This document shows positions 8,819 to 18,350 of a stretch of 64,000 bases of DNA, piece by piece (within the stretch, counting starts at the first letter, position 1; each line of letters begins with the position of its first letter). The DNA comes from Pseudoalteromonas amylolytica (GTDB lineage: Bacteria; Pseudomonadota; Gammaproteobacteria; Enterobacterales; Alteromonadaceae). The translations under genes and the position numbers were made by a program. The notes under the pieces are model-generated. The model ran no database searches and was not told where the DNA came from. It worked only from the letters and a program-made list of their open reading frames with translations. Location: NCBI RefSeq assembly GCF_001854605.1, contig NZ_MKJU01000028.1, forward strand, positions 1,727-65,726, in the 5' to 3' direction.

Positions 8819-9553
8819 ATGAGTACTAAGGCATTGGATGCGCAACCTAAATTTGCCCAAATAAAGCAGTACATTATTGATAATATCCGTGCGGGAACTT
8901 GGCATGAAAATCAGAGGGTTCCCTCTGAAAATGAGCTTGCCGAACAATTTAACGTAAGCCGGATGACGGCAAGACGGGCACTTAGTGAGTTAACCGACAC
9001 AGGGATTCTAACTCGCTCTCAAGGTCTTGGAACCTTTGTTGCGAGTTTTAAATCGCAGTCTTCGCTCCTTGAAATAAAAAATATTGCAGACGAAGTACGA
9101 CTTCGCAATGGTCACTATTCATGTACAGTTTTATCACTAGAGTCGATGGCTGCAGTCGCCCCAATTGCGATTGCATTAGGTGTTGAAGTCGACAGTCAGG
9201 TGTATCGTAGCGTCTTGATACATAACGAGAATGACACACCCTTGCAGGTTGAAGAGCGTTTTGTAAACCCAACTCTAGCAGGAGACTACTTGCAACAAGA
9301 TTTCGCTGACTTTACACCACACGAATATTTATCTCATGTTGCCCCTTTAACCGAAGCTCGACATACCGTAGAGGCCATTATGCCCAGTAATGAAGTTTGC
9401 CAGTGGCTAGGCTTATTTAATGAGGAGCCTTGTTTACAAGTGATCCGTCGCACTTGGAGCGCTGAAGGCATTGTGAGTTTTGCTAGGCTCATTTCACCTG
9501 GCAGCAAATATCGCTTAGGTGGCCACTTAACCTTTAAGAAAAAGCAGCCTTAG
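8819..9553 (+). CDS. hutC: Histidine utilization repressor, GntR/HutC family
   Basis: A 244-residue transcription factor. Residues about 10-75 form a GntR winged helix-turn-helix (RVPSENELAEQFNVSRMTAR). Residues about 95-240 form a UTRA ligand-binding domain that in HutC proteins binds urocanate. It is divergent from hutI and a perfect HutC-type palindrome lies in between, so autoregulation and control of hutI with the downstream GGDEF-EAL gene are likely. The ATG at 8819 is retained although no Shine-Dalgarno precedes it; the N-terminus aligns well with the family from here. Confidence 0.93.
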   Translation: MSTKALDAQPKFAQIKQYIIDNIRAGTWHENQRVPSENELAEQFNVSRMTARRALSELTDTGILTRSQGLGTFVASFKSQSSLLEIKNIADEVRLRNGHYSCTVLSLESMAAVAPIAIALGVEVDSQVYRSVLIHNENDTPLQVEERFVNPTLAGDYLQQDFADFTPHEYLSHVAPLTEARHTVEAIMPSNEVCQWLGLFNEEPCLQVIRRTWSAEGIVSFARLISPGSKYRLGGHLTFKKKQP

Positions 9554-9596
9554 TATCACAGGAACAAAGCGAACCAAAACCTATCGGATTATTAGC

Positions 9597-10355
9597 TTAT
9601 ATGGGGTGCTGGTAGTTAAAGCCCAACTGGCAAATTGCCGTGCCATCGATGATCCGCTCTACTTTCTCATCACTAGCAAAAGTTGGCGCAGGAGTACCTA
9701 ACTGTTCACACTTTTGCTGATAGTACGCCTCACGGCTCGGGTGAGATGGGTAACAAACATTGTAGATATCCTTCGCCTCATGCCAGTTATTAAGCACTGT
9801 AAATACAGCATTGAGCACATCTTGCTGTTGAACCATATTTACGCTTCCCTGTGAAGAACTTCGCAACTGTTTTGCTGACACAAAGCGTCCAGGTTCTCTT
9901 CCTTGGCCTACCAATCCTGCAAGCCTGAGTACCTTTCCACCGTAACTCAAAACTTGCTGCTCCGCACTAACTAGCACATGCTGTCTTGATGATGCTAGAC
10001 TTGTCTCACTTTGCTCACTATAACAGCCGCTATCATTGCTATAAACGCCCGTGCTTGAGCATAATAAAAAACCTTGGCAATCAAGTTTTTTACTCAACAA
10101 CAACGACTGTTCTAGAGTAGCTAAATAATTACTTTCCTCACTGCGAGCCCTCGGTGGAATTGCACATACCCACCACGCATCACGAAGCGTCACATTATGT
10201 TGCAATAATGCTCCGTCTAGGTGAAGTTTTCGTTCAAATTCATCTTCCTGCCGAGGTTGCGTTCGTGTCCCTTCAACGAGCCATCCTTTAGCCATTGCTT
10301 GTACGCATAATGGCCTCCCTAACCAGCCAGCTCCAAGTACTACAAGTTTGTTCAT
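9597..10355 (-). CDS. SDR-family NAD(P)-dependent oxidoreductase, YeeZ-like
   Basis: A 252-residue extended short-chain dehydrogenase/epimerase-like protein. The N-terminal Rossmann motif is VVLGAGWLGRPL, and the active-site region has a serine-rich SSTGVYSNDSG stretch in the place of the usual S-x-Y-x3-K region. The pattern and length fit the YeeZ group. No biochemical role is established that can be read from sequence. It ends 43 bases from convergent hutC and starts 18 bases after envZ ends on the same strand, so it may be a trailing gene of the ompR-envZ transcript. Confidence 0.78.
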   Translation of the reverse strand: MNKLVVLGAGWLGRPLCVQAMAKGWLVEGTRTQPRQEDEFERKLHLDGALLQHNVTLRDAWWVCAIPPRARSEESNYLATLEQSLLLSKKLDCQGFLLCSSTGVYSNDSGCYSEQSETSLASSRQHVLVSAEQQVLSYGGKVLRLAGLVGQGREPGRFVSAKQLRSSSQGSVNMVQQQDVLNAVFTVLNNWHEAKDIYNVCYPSHPSREAYYQQKCEQLGTPAPTFASDEKVERIIDGTAICQLGFNYQHPI

Positions 10356-10373
10356 TGTGATGATTTAACCTTA

Positions 10374-11678
10374 TTAATTCTTTGTGGTAGGCAGCACAAC
10401 TTCAGCACTTAAACCGCCTTCGGCCCTGTTTCTTAAGCGAACTTTACCACCATGAGTGGTGACGATACGCTTGATGATTGCCAAGCCAAGGCCGCTGCCC
10501 TCACTGCCTCTTGCTTGGTCGCCTTGTTTGAACGGCTCAAACACATTTTCAAGCTCCGATTCTGGAATGCCGGGGCCCCTGTCCTTAACTTTTATAGTCA
10601 CCTCCCTCTGGCGAGCATTGTAATGTGTACTTACATCTACCGCAGCTTCGGAATAACGAATAGCATTTTCTATCATGTTAGTAACCACGCGCTTGAGTGC
10701 TACAGTATTCATAACAACTGGTGGGATATTCTCAGCTTGGGCAAACCGAATCGTGCGTTTGTGCTTCTTTTCCGCCTGAACAACATCGTCAACCACTGCA
10801 TTAATGTCTTCAGCGGCCATTTGTCCACTATGATGATGGCGAAGATATTCAATAAACTGGTCAATGATCGCATTCATATCCTCTATATCATCGATAATTC
10901 CTTCTTTTAGATAATCTTCTTCATCAGCCATCATTTCGGTGGCCAAGCGAATGCGAGTCAGCGGTGTACGTAAGTCATGGGAGACACCCGCCATAAGGAG
11001 CCGACGATCATTTTCTAATTGCGCTATCCCCTTTGACATTTGGTTAAATGCTCTCGTTACTTCTCGGACCTCTGTGGAGCCATCTTCGACTAAACGGGTG
11101 GAGAAGTCCCCAACACCCACACGGCCCGCTGCCGTTTGTAATGCCTTGAGAGGCCTATTTAAATGACGAGCGAACCACCAACCACCTAACACACTTAAAA
11201 AACCAATACTGGAGAGGTAAAACACCAAGAACTCCAACTTTGTTTCACTCAAACCCGTCAGCGGTACCCTAACCCAATAACCTGGAGCTTGTGGGGCTTC
11301 CACCCAATAAACTATTGGATCGCCTTGACTAATTCTCACCCTAGCGGAGCCATTCAATTGCTCAGACATACTCTTGGAAAGCAAACTATACTCTTTCGCT
11401 CTATCCAAACCATTAATATAGGCTTGGCGCTGAGTCATCACCTCTATCCCAGTGATTTCGAAGAACTTATTGGATAGTTCATCGTTAGTTTCAACCCCAT
11501 CCTCCCAGTCGATAAACACCGTTTTAACCTGCTTAGCAAGCATCAAATTAACTTGTTCAAATGTAGGTTTAAACACATAAAGCGTGACGGTAATGTAGGA
11601 CACTATCTGGTTTAAAAGTAGCAGGGCCCCGACAAAGAATACCGTTTGCCCGAAGGCACTTCTAGGAAATAGACTCAT
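10374..11678 (-). CDS. envZ: Osmolarity sensor histidine kinase EnvZ
   Basis: A 434-residue inner-membrane sensor kinase paired with OmpR. Two membrane helices flank a periplasmic sensor (about 11-33 and 150-170), followed by HAMP, the dimerisation/phosphoacceptor helix with His in [12 protein letters not shown] (about residue 234), and the ATPase boxes N ([10 protein letters not shown]), D (DRGPGIP) and G (GSGLGLAI). I place the start at the ATG at 11678, 9 bases after the ompR stop; a TTG two codons upstream (11684) is also open, but the N-terminus starting [12 protein letters not shown] fits EnvZ better. EnvZ phosphorylates and dephosphorylates OmpR; the signal in a marine species may differ from E. 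coli. Confidence 0.93.
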   Translation of the reverse strand: MSLFPRSAFGQTVFFVGALLLLNQIVSYITVTLYVFKPTFEQVNLMLAKQVKTVFIDWEDGVETNDELSNKFFEITGIEVMTQRQAYINGLDRAKEYSLLSKSMSEQLNGSARVRISQGDPIVYWVEAPQAPGYWVRVPLTGLSETKLEFLVFYLSSIGFLSVLGGWWFARHLNRPLKALQTAAGRVGVGDFSTRLVEDGSTEVREVTRAFNQMSKGIAQLENDRRLLMAGVSHDLRTPLTRIRLATEMMADEEDYLKEGIIDDIEDMNAIIDQFIEYLRHHHSGQMAAEDINAVVDDVVQAEKKHKRTIRFAQAENIPPVVMNTVALKRVVTNMIENAIRYSEAAVDVSTHYNARQREVTIKVKDRGPGIPESELENVFEPFKQGDQARGSEGSGLGLAIIKRIVTTHGGKVRLRNRAEGGLSAEVVLPTTKN

Positions 11679-11687
11679 AGCCAATAA

Positions 11688-12407
11688 CTATTTTTGACCA
11701 TCAGGCACAAATACGTACCCTAAGCCCCATACTGTTTGTATGTAACGTGGGTTTGCAGCGTCCTCTTCAATCATACGGCGAAGCCTCGACACTTGAACAT
11801 CGATACTACGTTCAAGCGCGCTATAATCTCGACCTCGAGCCAAATTCATTAATTTGTCTCGGCTAAGAGGTTCTCTTGGATGACTCACCAGCGCTTTTAA
11901 AACTGCAAATTCGCCGCTAGTCAAAGACAGCACTTCATCTGCCTTATGCATCTCACGTGTCGCCAAATTTAGCTTAAATATGCCAAATGCGACTTCATTC
12001 TCTTCTGCTGAAGGCGCACCTGGTACTTCTTTTGCGCGGCGACGCAATATGGCTTTAATGCGAGCAAGCAGCTCTCTTGGGTTGAATGGCTTTGGAATAT
12101 AGTCATCTGCACCTAGCTCTAACCCTATGATGCGGTCTACTTCGTCTCCTTTAGCGGTCAACATAACGATGGGAATGTCATTTTCTTTTTGCCTTAATCG
12201 GCGGCAAATAGACAACCCATCCTCTCCAGGTAGCATGAGATCAAGGACCATTAAATGAAAATTTTCACGCTCCAATAGCCTATCCATTTGCTCACTATTT
12301 GCAGCAGTACGCACGATAAAGCCTTGTTCCACTAGGTAACGCTCTAAAAGGCTGCGTAAACGCATATCGTCATCAACAACCAACACTTTGGTAGTTTCAT
12401 TTCCCAT
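11688..12407 (-). CDS. ompR: Response regulator OmpR
   Basis: A 239-residue DNA-binding response regulator, first gene of ompR-envZ. The receiver domain has the acidic pair in VVDDDMRLR and phosphoacceptor D56 in VLDLMLPGEDG, with the conserved K in PKPFNPREL. The C-terminal winged helix of the OmpR/PhoB class includes RDKLMNLARGRDYSALERSIDVQ-type recognition region and ends in a YIQTVWGLGYVFVP strand. It is divergent from greB, as in enteric bacteria. Targets are presumably porin and envelope genes. Confidence 0.96.
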   Translation of the reverse strand: MGNETTKVLVVDDDMRLRSLLERYLVEQGFIVRTAANSEQMDRLLERENFHLMVLDLMLPGEDGLSICRRLRQKENDIPIVMLTAKGDEVDRIIGLELGADDYIPKPFNPRELLARIKAILRRRAKEVPGAPSAEENEVAFGIFKLNLATREMHKADEVLSLTSGEFAVLKALVSHPREPLSRDKLMNLARGRDYSALERSIDVQVSRLRRMIEEDAANPRYIQTVWGLGYVFVPDGQK

Positions 12408-12592
12408 ACTATGTTCTTCTTGTTATTAAACACATTGGCTTAATATAATTGAAAAATGTCTAACTAGACACCATACCATATAAGAACTTTTGTTACCGAA
12501 CGTTACAAATTGAATAATGAGTGTCATTAGCTAATAGCTTGAGTACAATCCGAACTGTATTTTACGTTCACAAACCTGATAAATAGCAAAAT

Positions 12593-13066
12593 ATGAAAAC
12601 CAACCTGATCACCCCTGAAGGCTATCGACAACTTCAACAAGAGCACGATCACCTATGGCATGAAAAACGGCCTGAAATAACGAAGATTGTTTCTTGGGCA
12701 GCCAGCTTAGGCGATCGCTCAGAAAATGCCGACTATACGTTTAACAAACGTTTGCTCAGACAAATAGACCGCCGTGTGCGCTACTTACGTAAACGACTAC
12801 CTGACTTGCAAATTGTTGAGTATTCTCCACAGCAGGCCGGCAAAGTCTATTTTGGCGCTTGGGTTGAAATAGAGAATGAACAAGGTGACATCAAACGCTT
12901 CAGAATTGTCGGTCCTGACGAGATATACGAGCGCAAAGACTATATCTCCATCGATGCTCCGATGGCGCGTGCCTTACTCGGAAAGCAGGTAGATGATGAA
13001 TTTAGTGTTCGAACTCCTGAGGGAGAAAAAACCTGGTTTGTAAACAGTATTGAATATTGTATCTAA
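12593..13066 (+). CDS. greB: Transcription elongation factor GreB
   Basis: A 157-residue Gre factor. It enters the RNA polymerase secondary channel and stimulates cleavage of backtracked RNA. The N-terminal coiled coil ends in the acidic tip loop GDRSENADYTFNKR, whose D and E residues coordinate the catalytic magnesium, followed by the C-terminal globular domain. GreB rather than GreA is indicated by the basic KRLLRQIDRRVRYLRKRL stretch and by the position between ompR and tex, as in E. coli. There is no obvious Shine-Dalgarno at the ATG. Confidence 0.95.
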   Translation: MKTNLITPEGYRQLQQEHDHLWHEKRPEITKIVSWAASLGDRSENADYTFNKRLLRQIDRRVRYLRKRLPDLQIVEYSPQQAGKVYFGAWVEIENEQGDIKRFRIVGPDEIYERKDYISIDAPMARALLGKQVDDEFSVRTPEGEKTWFVNSIEYCI

Positions 13067-13159
13067 GCTTCTTATTCAATGTGGCTATGGTATGATTTGA
13101 CTTATTCACGCTGCGCCTGTTGGCCACGCGTATGTAACTGAACTTTATAAGGATTTTGC

Positions 13160-15478
13160 ATGAGCAACATCTCGGCTCGTTTAGCACAAGAACTAAACGC
13201 CAAAGAGCAACAGGTTATCGCGGCAACCGCGTTACTTGACGAAGGAGCAACTGTCCCCTTTATTGCACGTTATCGTAAAGAGGTCACAGGTGGCCTTGAC
13301 GATACTCAATTACGTTTACTTGAACAGCGCTTAAGCTATTTACGCGAGCTGGAAGAGCGTCGCAGTTTTATACTCAATACGATTGCTGAACAGGGTAAGT
13401 TAACGGACGCGCTAACAGCAGATATCAATGAAGCTCAGAGTAAAACAGAGCTGGAAGATCTCTACCTTCCCTATAAGCCCAAGCGCAGAACTAAAGGTCA
13501 AATCGCGATTGAAGCAGGCCTAGAGCCACTTGCCGATACATTGTTTGGCGATCACACGCTCGACCCAGAGCGTGAAGCTCAACAGTTTATAAATAAAGAG
13601 CTTGGCATAGATGATGCCAAAGCAGCACTTGATGGTGCAAAATTTATCCTAATGGAGCGATTTGCCGAAGATGCTAAACTGCTCGCTAAGTTTCGTCGTC
13701 ACATAAAACAAAATGGACAACTTGAAGCTAAAGTCATCTCGGGTAAAGAAGAAGCTGGTAGCAAATACCGCGACTATTTTGAGCACAGCGAAAAGTTACT
13801 TAAAGTTCCGTCTCACAGAGCACTTGCCATGCTTAGGGCTCGTAATGAAGGCATACTTCAATTGGCGATCAATCCAGAGCCAGAGGTTGAAGACTCGCAA
13901 CAGTTTTGTGCACAAATGATAGCTGATCATTATCAACTCAATGTAAGCAACGCTAACGCAAGTAAATGGCTTATGAGCGTTGTTCAATGGGCATGGAAAG
14001 TTAAGCTTGCTCTACACTTAGAAAATGAGTTTCTGGGTGCTTTACGGGAGAGTGCTGAAACAGATGCTATTGATGTTTTCGCAAAAAATCTAAAAGATTT
14101 ACTTATGGCAGCGCCCGCTGGACCTCGTGTCACGATGGGTATTGATCCTGGCCTGCGTACGGGATGTAAGGTCGCTGTTGTGGATGCAACAGGAAAACTG
14201 TTAGCCACCAATACCATCTATCCCCATGCTCCACAAAACCATTGGGACAAGTCGTTACGTACTTTAGAACAGGTATGTCGTCAGCACAAAGTCGAACTCA
14301 TCGCTATTGGTAATGGTACAGCTTCAAGAGAAACGGATAAGCTTGCCTCTGAACTACTGAAAAGCGCTTCTGAGTTGAAACTTAACAAGATCATGGTGAG
14401 TGAAGCTGGTGCATCGGTATATTCCGCGTCAGAATTCGCCGCCAATGAATTCCCAGATTTAGATGTATCACTGCGTGGTGCAGTCTCGATCGCACGTCGC
14501 TTGCAAGACCCGCTTGCAGAACTGGTAAAAATCGAGCCCAAATCAATTGGTGTTGGTCAATACCAGCACGACGTTTCACAAAGCCAATTGGGACTGAGCC
14601 TTACTTCTGTTGTTGAAGACTGTGTAAACTCGGTGGGTGTGGATGTTAATACCGCATCAGTCCCATTACTTACGCGAGTATCGGGATTAAATAAAACACT
14701 TGCGACTAACATCATAAAATATCGTGATGAACATGGTTCTTTCACCAATCGCAGTCAACTCAAAAAAGTTGAGCGTCTTGGGCCAAAAGCATTTGAACAA
14801 GCTGCTGGCTTTTTGCGGATAATAAACGGTAAAGATCCACTAGACAGTTCAGCTGTCCACCCTGAGGCTTACCCTGTCGTGAAGCAGATTTGTGAAACGA
14901 AACAGATTCCGGTTACAACCTTGATAGGTAATACAGAGTTGCTTAACTCTCTTGTTGCAAATGATTTTACTAGCGACAAGTTCGGCTTACCAACGGTAAC
15001 TGACATTATCAAAGAGCTTGATAAACCAGGACGAGATCCGCGCCCTGAATTCAAAACAGCAACCTTTAAAGCAGGCGTTGAGACCATCAACGACTTGAAA
15101 GTTGGTATGATTTTAGAAGGCGTTGTCTCAAACGTTGCCAATTTCGGTGCTTTTGTTGATGTGGGCGTACATCAAGATGGCCTCGTTCATATCTCTGCTA
15201 TCACCAATAAGTTTATCTCTGATCCAAGAGAAGTCGTTAAAGCTGGCGATATTGTAAAAGTAAAAGTGATCGAAGTGGATGCCTCTAGAAAACGGATCAG
15301 CTTTACTATGCGCTTGGATGATGACGTCCACAACACGCCAAAGAGTGTGCAGCAAAATACACTACAGAAAAAAGCACCACACACCAAGCCTGCCAACAAA
15401 CCAAAGCCCAAGCGAGATGCAGGCAATGCAGCAATGGGTAATGCGTTTGCAGAGGCCTTTGCTAAGTTGAAAAAGTAA
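13160..15478 (+). CDS. tex: RNA-binding transcription accessory protein Tex
   Basis: A 772-residue Tex/YhgF protein. The order is the Tex N-terminal helical domain ([17 protein letters not shown]), a YqgF/RuvC-like domain with [16 protein letters not shown], helix-hairpin-helix motifs around [20 protein letters not shown], and a C-terminal S1 RNA-binding domain (about residues 640-715, [20 protein letters not shown]). A lysine-rich tail follows. AAGGA precedes the ATG. It lies directly downstream of greB and ends at a bidirectional terminator. Family members bind nucleic acid and influence transcription; the precise role is not settled. Confidence 0.96.
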   Translation: MSNISARLAQELNAKEQQVIAATALLDEGATVPFIARYRKEVTGGLDDTQLRLLEQRLSYLRELEERRSFILNTIAEQGKLTDALTADINEAQSKTELEDLYLPYKPKRRTKGQIAIEAGLEPLADTLFGDHTLDPEREAQQFINKELGIDDAKAALDGAKFILMERFAEDAKLLAKFRRHIKQNGQLEAKVISGKEEAGSKYRDYFEHSEKLLKVPSHRALAMLRARNEGILQLAINPEPEVEDSQQFCAQMIADHYQLNVSNANASKWLMSVVQWAWKVKLALHLENEFLGALRESAETDAIDVFAKNLKDLLMAAPAGPRVTMGIDPGLRTGCKVAVVDATGKLLATNTIYPHAPQNHWDKSLRTLEQVCRQHKVELIAIGNGTASRETDKLASELLKSASELKLNKIMVSEAGASVYSASEFAANEFPDLDVSLRGAVSIARRLQDPLAELVKIEPKSIGVGQYQHDVSQSQLGLSLTSVVEDCVNSVGVDVNTASVPLLTRVSGLNKTLATNIIKYRDEHGSFTNRSQLKKVERLGPKAFEQAAGFLRIINGKDPLDSSAVHPEAYPVVKQICETKQIPVTTLIGNTELLNSLVANDFTSDKFGLPTVTDIIKELDKPGRDPRPEFKTATFKAGVETINDLKVGMILEGVVSNVANFGAFVDVGVHQDGLVHISAITNKFISDPREVVKAGDIVKVKVIEVDASRKRISFTMRLDDDVHNTPKSVQQNTLQKKAPHTKPANKPKPKRDAGNAAMGNAFAEAFAKLKK

Positions 15479-15483
15479 AAGAA

Positions 15484-15511
15484 AAAAGCCGTATCGCAAG
15501 ATACGGCTTTT
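15484..15511. terminator. Bidirectional terminator between tex and the SprA-like gene
   Basis: A perfect 12-bp stem (15484-15495 with 15500-15511) closes a GCAA tetraloop. Flanking A and T runs make it work in both directions, 5 bases after the tex stop and 10 bases before the convergent gene's stop. Confidence 0.93.
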
Positions 15512-15521
15512 GGTTTAGAAG

Positions 15522-16439
15522 CTATACCCGAAGTGACAGCGAAGCTGGTGTATCGGGTGATGCTATATGTTGATAAAAGTCGTTAATTCTAAGCGCCCTT
15601 GCTTGTATCTGTGGGTCTCGTTCAATCGGTAACGCAACGGCATATGGATCCGCATCATCTTTGAGCGTTGCACTCTCGCGTTGAACTAAACGCTCCTCTT
15701 CATCTTCGTCTTTCAGACGTCGAGTTTGATAAGTACCTATGCTACTGGCTTGCTTCTTCTCACCATCGTCACCACTGATTTGCTGTTTCGCAAGTTCAGC
15801 CTGAGCTGAAGAGATCTTTTGCGTTGCGTCTGCTGCAATAGCTCTATCTGCACCCGATGGTTCCGCAGGGGCTAAGGCTGCAGCCCTTACCGTTTGCATC
15901 TTATCAATAGTTTGCGCCGGATCCCCTGGGATCTCAGCGACGTCGATCATGACCTCTCCACCAACGGCGTAATTGTTACCATCAGGGCCGCGTTGATACT
16001 CATAGCTTGGCGAACCTGCATACTGACCGCCCACCCTAGCATGTGCTTGCTCATGCAAGCGAACTTCTTGGTCTCTTGCTTTGAGCTCTTTAATTTCTTG
16101 CTGCTGTGCCTTTTCTTCGCTATCAGAGCGAGAATCCTGTTTCTGTTTCTCTTCCTCGTCACCCTGTTGCTGCTGACCTTGCTGCTGTCCTTGCTGCTCT
16201 TTCTCTTCTATGGTTTTGTTTTTGGCCAGTTGCCCATTATTTGTATATAAAGAGGAGTCGTCAGGCGAGCTTGCCCGAGTTTTATCTCCCTCATTCGCAG
16301 GCTTATTCTCTGTAAAACTAGCTGAAGTGGGAGGAGCTTTTGGGATTATTTCACGCAGCTGATTATCACGCTTAGCCGTTTCGGTATAAACGTTTGCTGT
16401 GTTGAGGTTCATCGCCGGTGGAGGCGTTACTATGTTCAT
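15522..16439 (-). CDS. Putative metalloprotease of the SprA/CJM1_0395-related family
   Basis: A 305-residue protein in two parts. Residues 1-125 are hydrophilic and low-complexity, with a glutamine/glutamate-rich run around residues 78-115 encoded by CAA/CAG repeats (about 16100-16205). A conserved block starts near residue 120 with HEQAH (H129, E130, H133), a possible HExxH zinc site, followed by GGQYAGSPSYEYQRGPDG and AVGGEVMIDV as in SprA-related putative metalloproteases (PF12118-like). It lacks a signal peptide. Peptidase activity is predicted from the motif only. It ends at the shared terminator and lies 16 bases downstream of the 102-residue gene, probably one transcript. Confidence 0.75.
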   Translation of the reverse strand: MNIVTPPPAMNLNTANVYTETAKRDNQLREIIPKAPPTSASFTENKPANEGDKTRASSPDDSSLYTNNGQLAKNKTIEEKEQQGQQQGQQQQGDEEEKQKQDSRSDSEEKAQQQEIKELKARDQEVRLHEQAHARVGGQYAGSPSYEYQRGPDGNNYAVGGEVMIDVAEIPGDPAQTIDKMQTVRAAALAPAEPSGADRAIAADATQKISSAQAELAKQQISGDDGEKKQASSIGTYQTRRLKDEDEEERLVQRESATLKDDADPYAVALPIERDPQIQARALRINDFYQHIASPDTPASLSLRV

Positions 16440-16455
16440 AACATATACAGGACTA

Positions 16456-16764
16456 CTAAACTTTAATATCTATCAAAGTACCTAATACTTCATCTGCTGT
16501 TCGAATTGTCTGTGTATTTGCCTTCGCGTTAAACTCTTCAACTTTCAAGTTTACTAATGCTTCATCAAGCTTGGCAGGCTGAGATACTGGTGCTGTAGTC
16601 GCTTCATCACTACTGGCAGCTTGTAACTGACGCTGCTGCGCCTGTTGCTCATCCGTCTGCGTTTGAACTGTCGCACGATTAATCTCAGCCGTGGCTCGTT
16701 CAACCCCTTGACTTGCTCGGTTGAAACCTTCCAGTCCCGTGTTTAACACATCACCTATAGGCAT
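16456..16764 (-). CDS. Small hypothetical protein with FlgK-like C-terminal helix
   Basis: A 102-residue hydrophilic protein with no signal peptide and no recognised family. Helical, Q/A-rich segments occupy the middle. The last 30 residues (VEEFNAKANTQTIRTADEVL onward) resemble the C-terminal D0 helix of flagellar rod/hook-associated proteins, which typically read AYQANAKVI-x2-ADEML-x-TLL. It is too short to be such a protein itself. It precedes the SprA-like gene by 16 bases. Function unknown; a flagellar-axial or secretion-related link is an inference from the tail alone. Confidence 0.65.
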   Translation of the reverse strand: MPIGDVLNTGLEGFNRASQGVERATAEINRATVQTQTDEQQAQQRQLQAASSDEATTAPVSQPAKLDEALVNLKVEEFNAKANTQTIRTADEVLGTLIDIKV

Positions 16765-16865
16765 AAGTTACTCTCGACTCAAATACACATGGTTAATTAT
16801 TGCGCAAAAATGAGTAAAAATAAAGTATGATTAAATAAAACTTTCCCCACCCTAAAGCGCTACTT

Positions 16866-17603
16866 TTAAAGTATTGATTTTAGGTAAGATATAAACTCTG
16901 CTCGGTGTGAAATAAAAGGTGCATGAGATGCCTTTGGCGCAATTTCATACTTAAAACTAGGGTTCAATTGCGCCATTTTGCTACATACTTTCTTAGGAAC
17001 TAAGGCGTCCAAACGACCAAAAAAACCAAAAACGGGCTGTTGCAACTGGCTAAATGTCTGCCGTAAATCTTGAGTTTTGAGCATATCTAATCCAGCACTT
17101 AAAGCTTCTTCATGGGGTTGTGGATGTTTTTTTAGTAATATTCTAAGCTGCTTGATATCCTCTTTGGCATGTTCACTTCCCATTGCTTGAATTGCCAAAA
17201 ATCTCTCTATCGTTTTGTTACTGTCTTGACTAAGCTGCTGCTTAAAATCATCCAACACATGCTCTTTTATACCAGCCCAATTCGTGCTTTCTACAAAATA
17301 AGGGGTAGAAGCTAACATAACTAGCTTTGATACTTTTTCTGGATAATGCTTTGCCAAATATAGTGCAACCAACCCCCCTAGTGACCAAGCAACGATCACA
17401 CTGTTCGGCGCAATCTTTTTAGCCAAAGTACCTGCGACCGATGCCAAAGTATATTCTCCCTGCGGAAGGTCTGCGCCACCAAACCCTGGTAGATTTAAAC
17501 AGTGAATGTCTCCGCTGTAATGAGTGCTAAGCTCTTCTATACACACCTGCCACACGGCTTTGTTCATTCCCCAACCATGTAAAAATACCAAGCTGTTTTG
17601 CAT
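16866..17603 (-). CDS. bioH: Pimeloyl-ACP methyl ester carboxylesterase
   Basis: A 245-residue alpha/beta hydrolase that removes the methyl group from pimeloyl-ACP methyl ester, ending the BioC-BioH branch of biotin synthesis. The oxyanion motif FLHGWGMN is at the N-terminus, with nucleophile Ser in VAWSLGGLVAL, Asp in FGRLDALVP and His in SHAPFIS. The frame opens up to 17651, but the ATG at 17603 has an AGGA Shine-Dalgarno and gives the expected BioH N-terminus. It is divergent from comF/gntX, as in E. coli. No other bio genes are in the window. Confidence 0.92.
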   Translation of the reverse strand: MQNSLVFLHGWGMNKAVWQVCIEELSTHYSGDIHCLNLPGFGGADLPQGEYTLASVAGTLAKKIAPNSVIVAWSLGGLVALYLAKHYPEKVSKLVMLASTPYFVESTNWAGIKEHVLDDFKQQLSQDSNKTIERFLAIQAMGSEHAKEDIKQLRILLKKHPQPHEEALSAGLDMLKTQDLRQTFSQLQQPVFGFFGRLDALVPKKVCSKMAQLNPSFKYEIAPKASHAPFISHRAEFISYLKSIL

Positions 17604-17675
17604 TTCTATACTTCCTAAACCAAACTTCGAGATATGATAACGTCTTAGCAAGATAAAGTAACGAAGGGACTCGGT

Positions 17676-18350
17676 ATGATTATGGAGTGGTTATTTCCTT
17701 CCCAATGCGTTTGCTGCCAAACTTTTACATCTCGCCGAACGAAAATATGTGAATTTTGCCTTGATGACTTCCCATTTTTTGCACTCGAGCAAAGTAATTT
17801 ATTATTGCGCCCTGACATCGCTCGACTTATGAACCTACCCCATTGCGATGGGCTAATAGCCTGTGGTTGGTATCAAGGCGCATTAAAAGTTTGGCTCAGT
17901 GATTATAAGTTTCATCGCAGAACACACCACAAAGCGATTTTGCAGCAATTAATTACCCACCAAATGCAGCGATTCTGTCAAACAAGTAACTTTTCACCCG
18001 ATCTGTGCTTGATAATGCCACTCACCTATCGACGCTATTTTTGGCGAGGATACAATCAAGTTAGCCAAACTTGGAGGCCAGCATTAGAAAACATAGCTCC
18101 GATAAATAGCTGTTTAATGCGTGTAAAACAAACCAAGCCACAGAGCGAATTGAATCGAAGACAACGCCGTAACAATATCAAAGGCGCATTTTGTGTTACA
18201 CAAAGTCTACGCGGGAAGAATGTAATAGTCGTTGATGATGTTATAACAACAGGCAGCACAATGGATGAGGCAGCACGAGCTTGCTTAGAAGCCGGTGCTG
18301 CCAAGGTTTGGGCGTTTGCAACCGCCTTAACGCCTTTATTCAGTAAGTAG
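17676..18350 (+). CDS. ComF/GntX family phosphoribosyltransferase-like protein
   Basis: A 224-residue ComF-family protein. The N-terminus has a Cys cluster (CVCC and CEFC) likely to bind zinc. The C-terminus has the PRPP-binding signature VIVVDDVITTGST. In transformable bacteria ComF is needed for DNA uptake; the E. coli homologue is called GntX. AGGGA 8 bases before 17676 supports this start over the ATG two codons later. It is divergent from bioH with a 72-base gap, and its 3' end overlaps the convergent M14 peptidase gene by 15 bases. Confidence 0.9.
   Translation: MIMEWLFPSQCVCCQTFTSRRTKICEFCLDDFPFFALEQSNLLLRPDIARLMNLPHCDGLIACGWYQGALKVWLSDYKFHRRTHHKAILQQLITHQMQRFCQTSNFSPDLCLIMPLTYRRYFWRGYNQVSQTWRPALENIAPINSCLMRVKQTKPQSELNRRQRRNNIKGAFCVTQSLRGKNVIVVDDVITTGSTMDEAARACLEAGAAKVWAFATALTPLFSK

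Noticed and set aside
10452-10910. A 152-codon plus-strand open frame within envZ
   Set aside because: It is antisense to the conserved kinase domain, Cys- and His-rich without a pattern, and lacks a ribosome binding site.
16162-16200. CTG/TTG-rich triplet tract as a possible microsatellite
   Set aside because: It encodes the Q-rich linker of the SprA-like protein in frame; units are imperfect, so it is ordinary low-complexity coding sequence.
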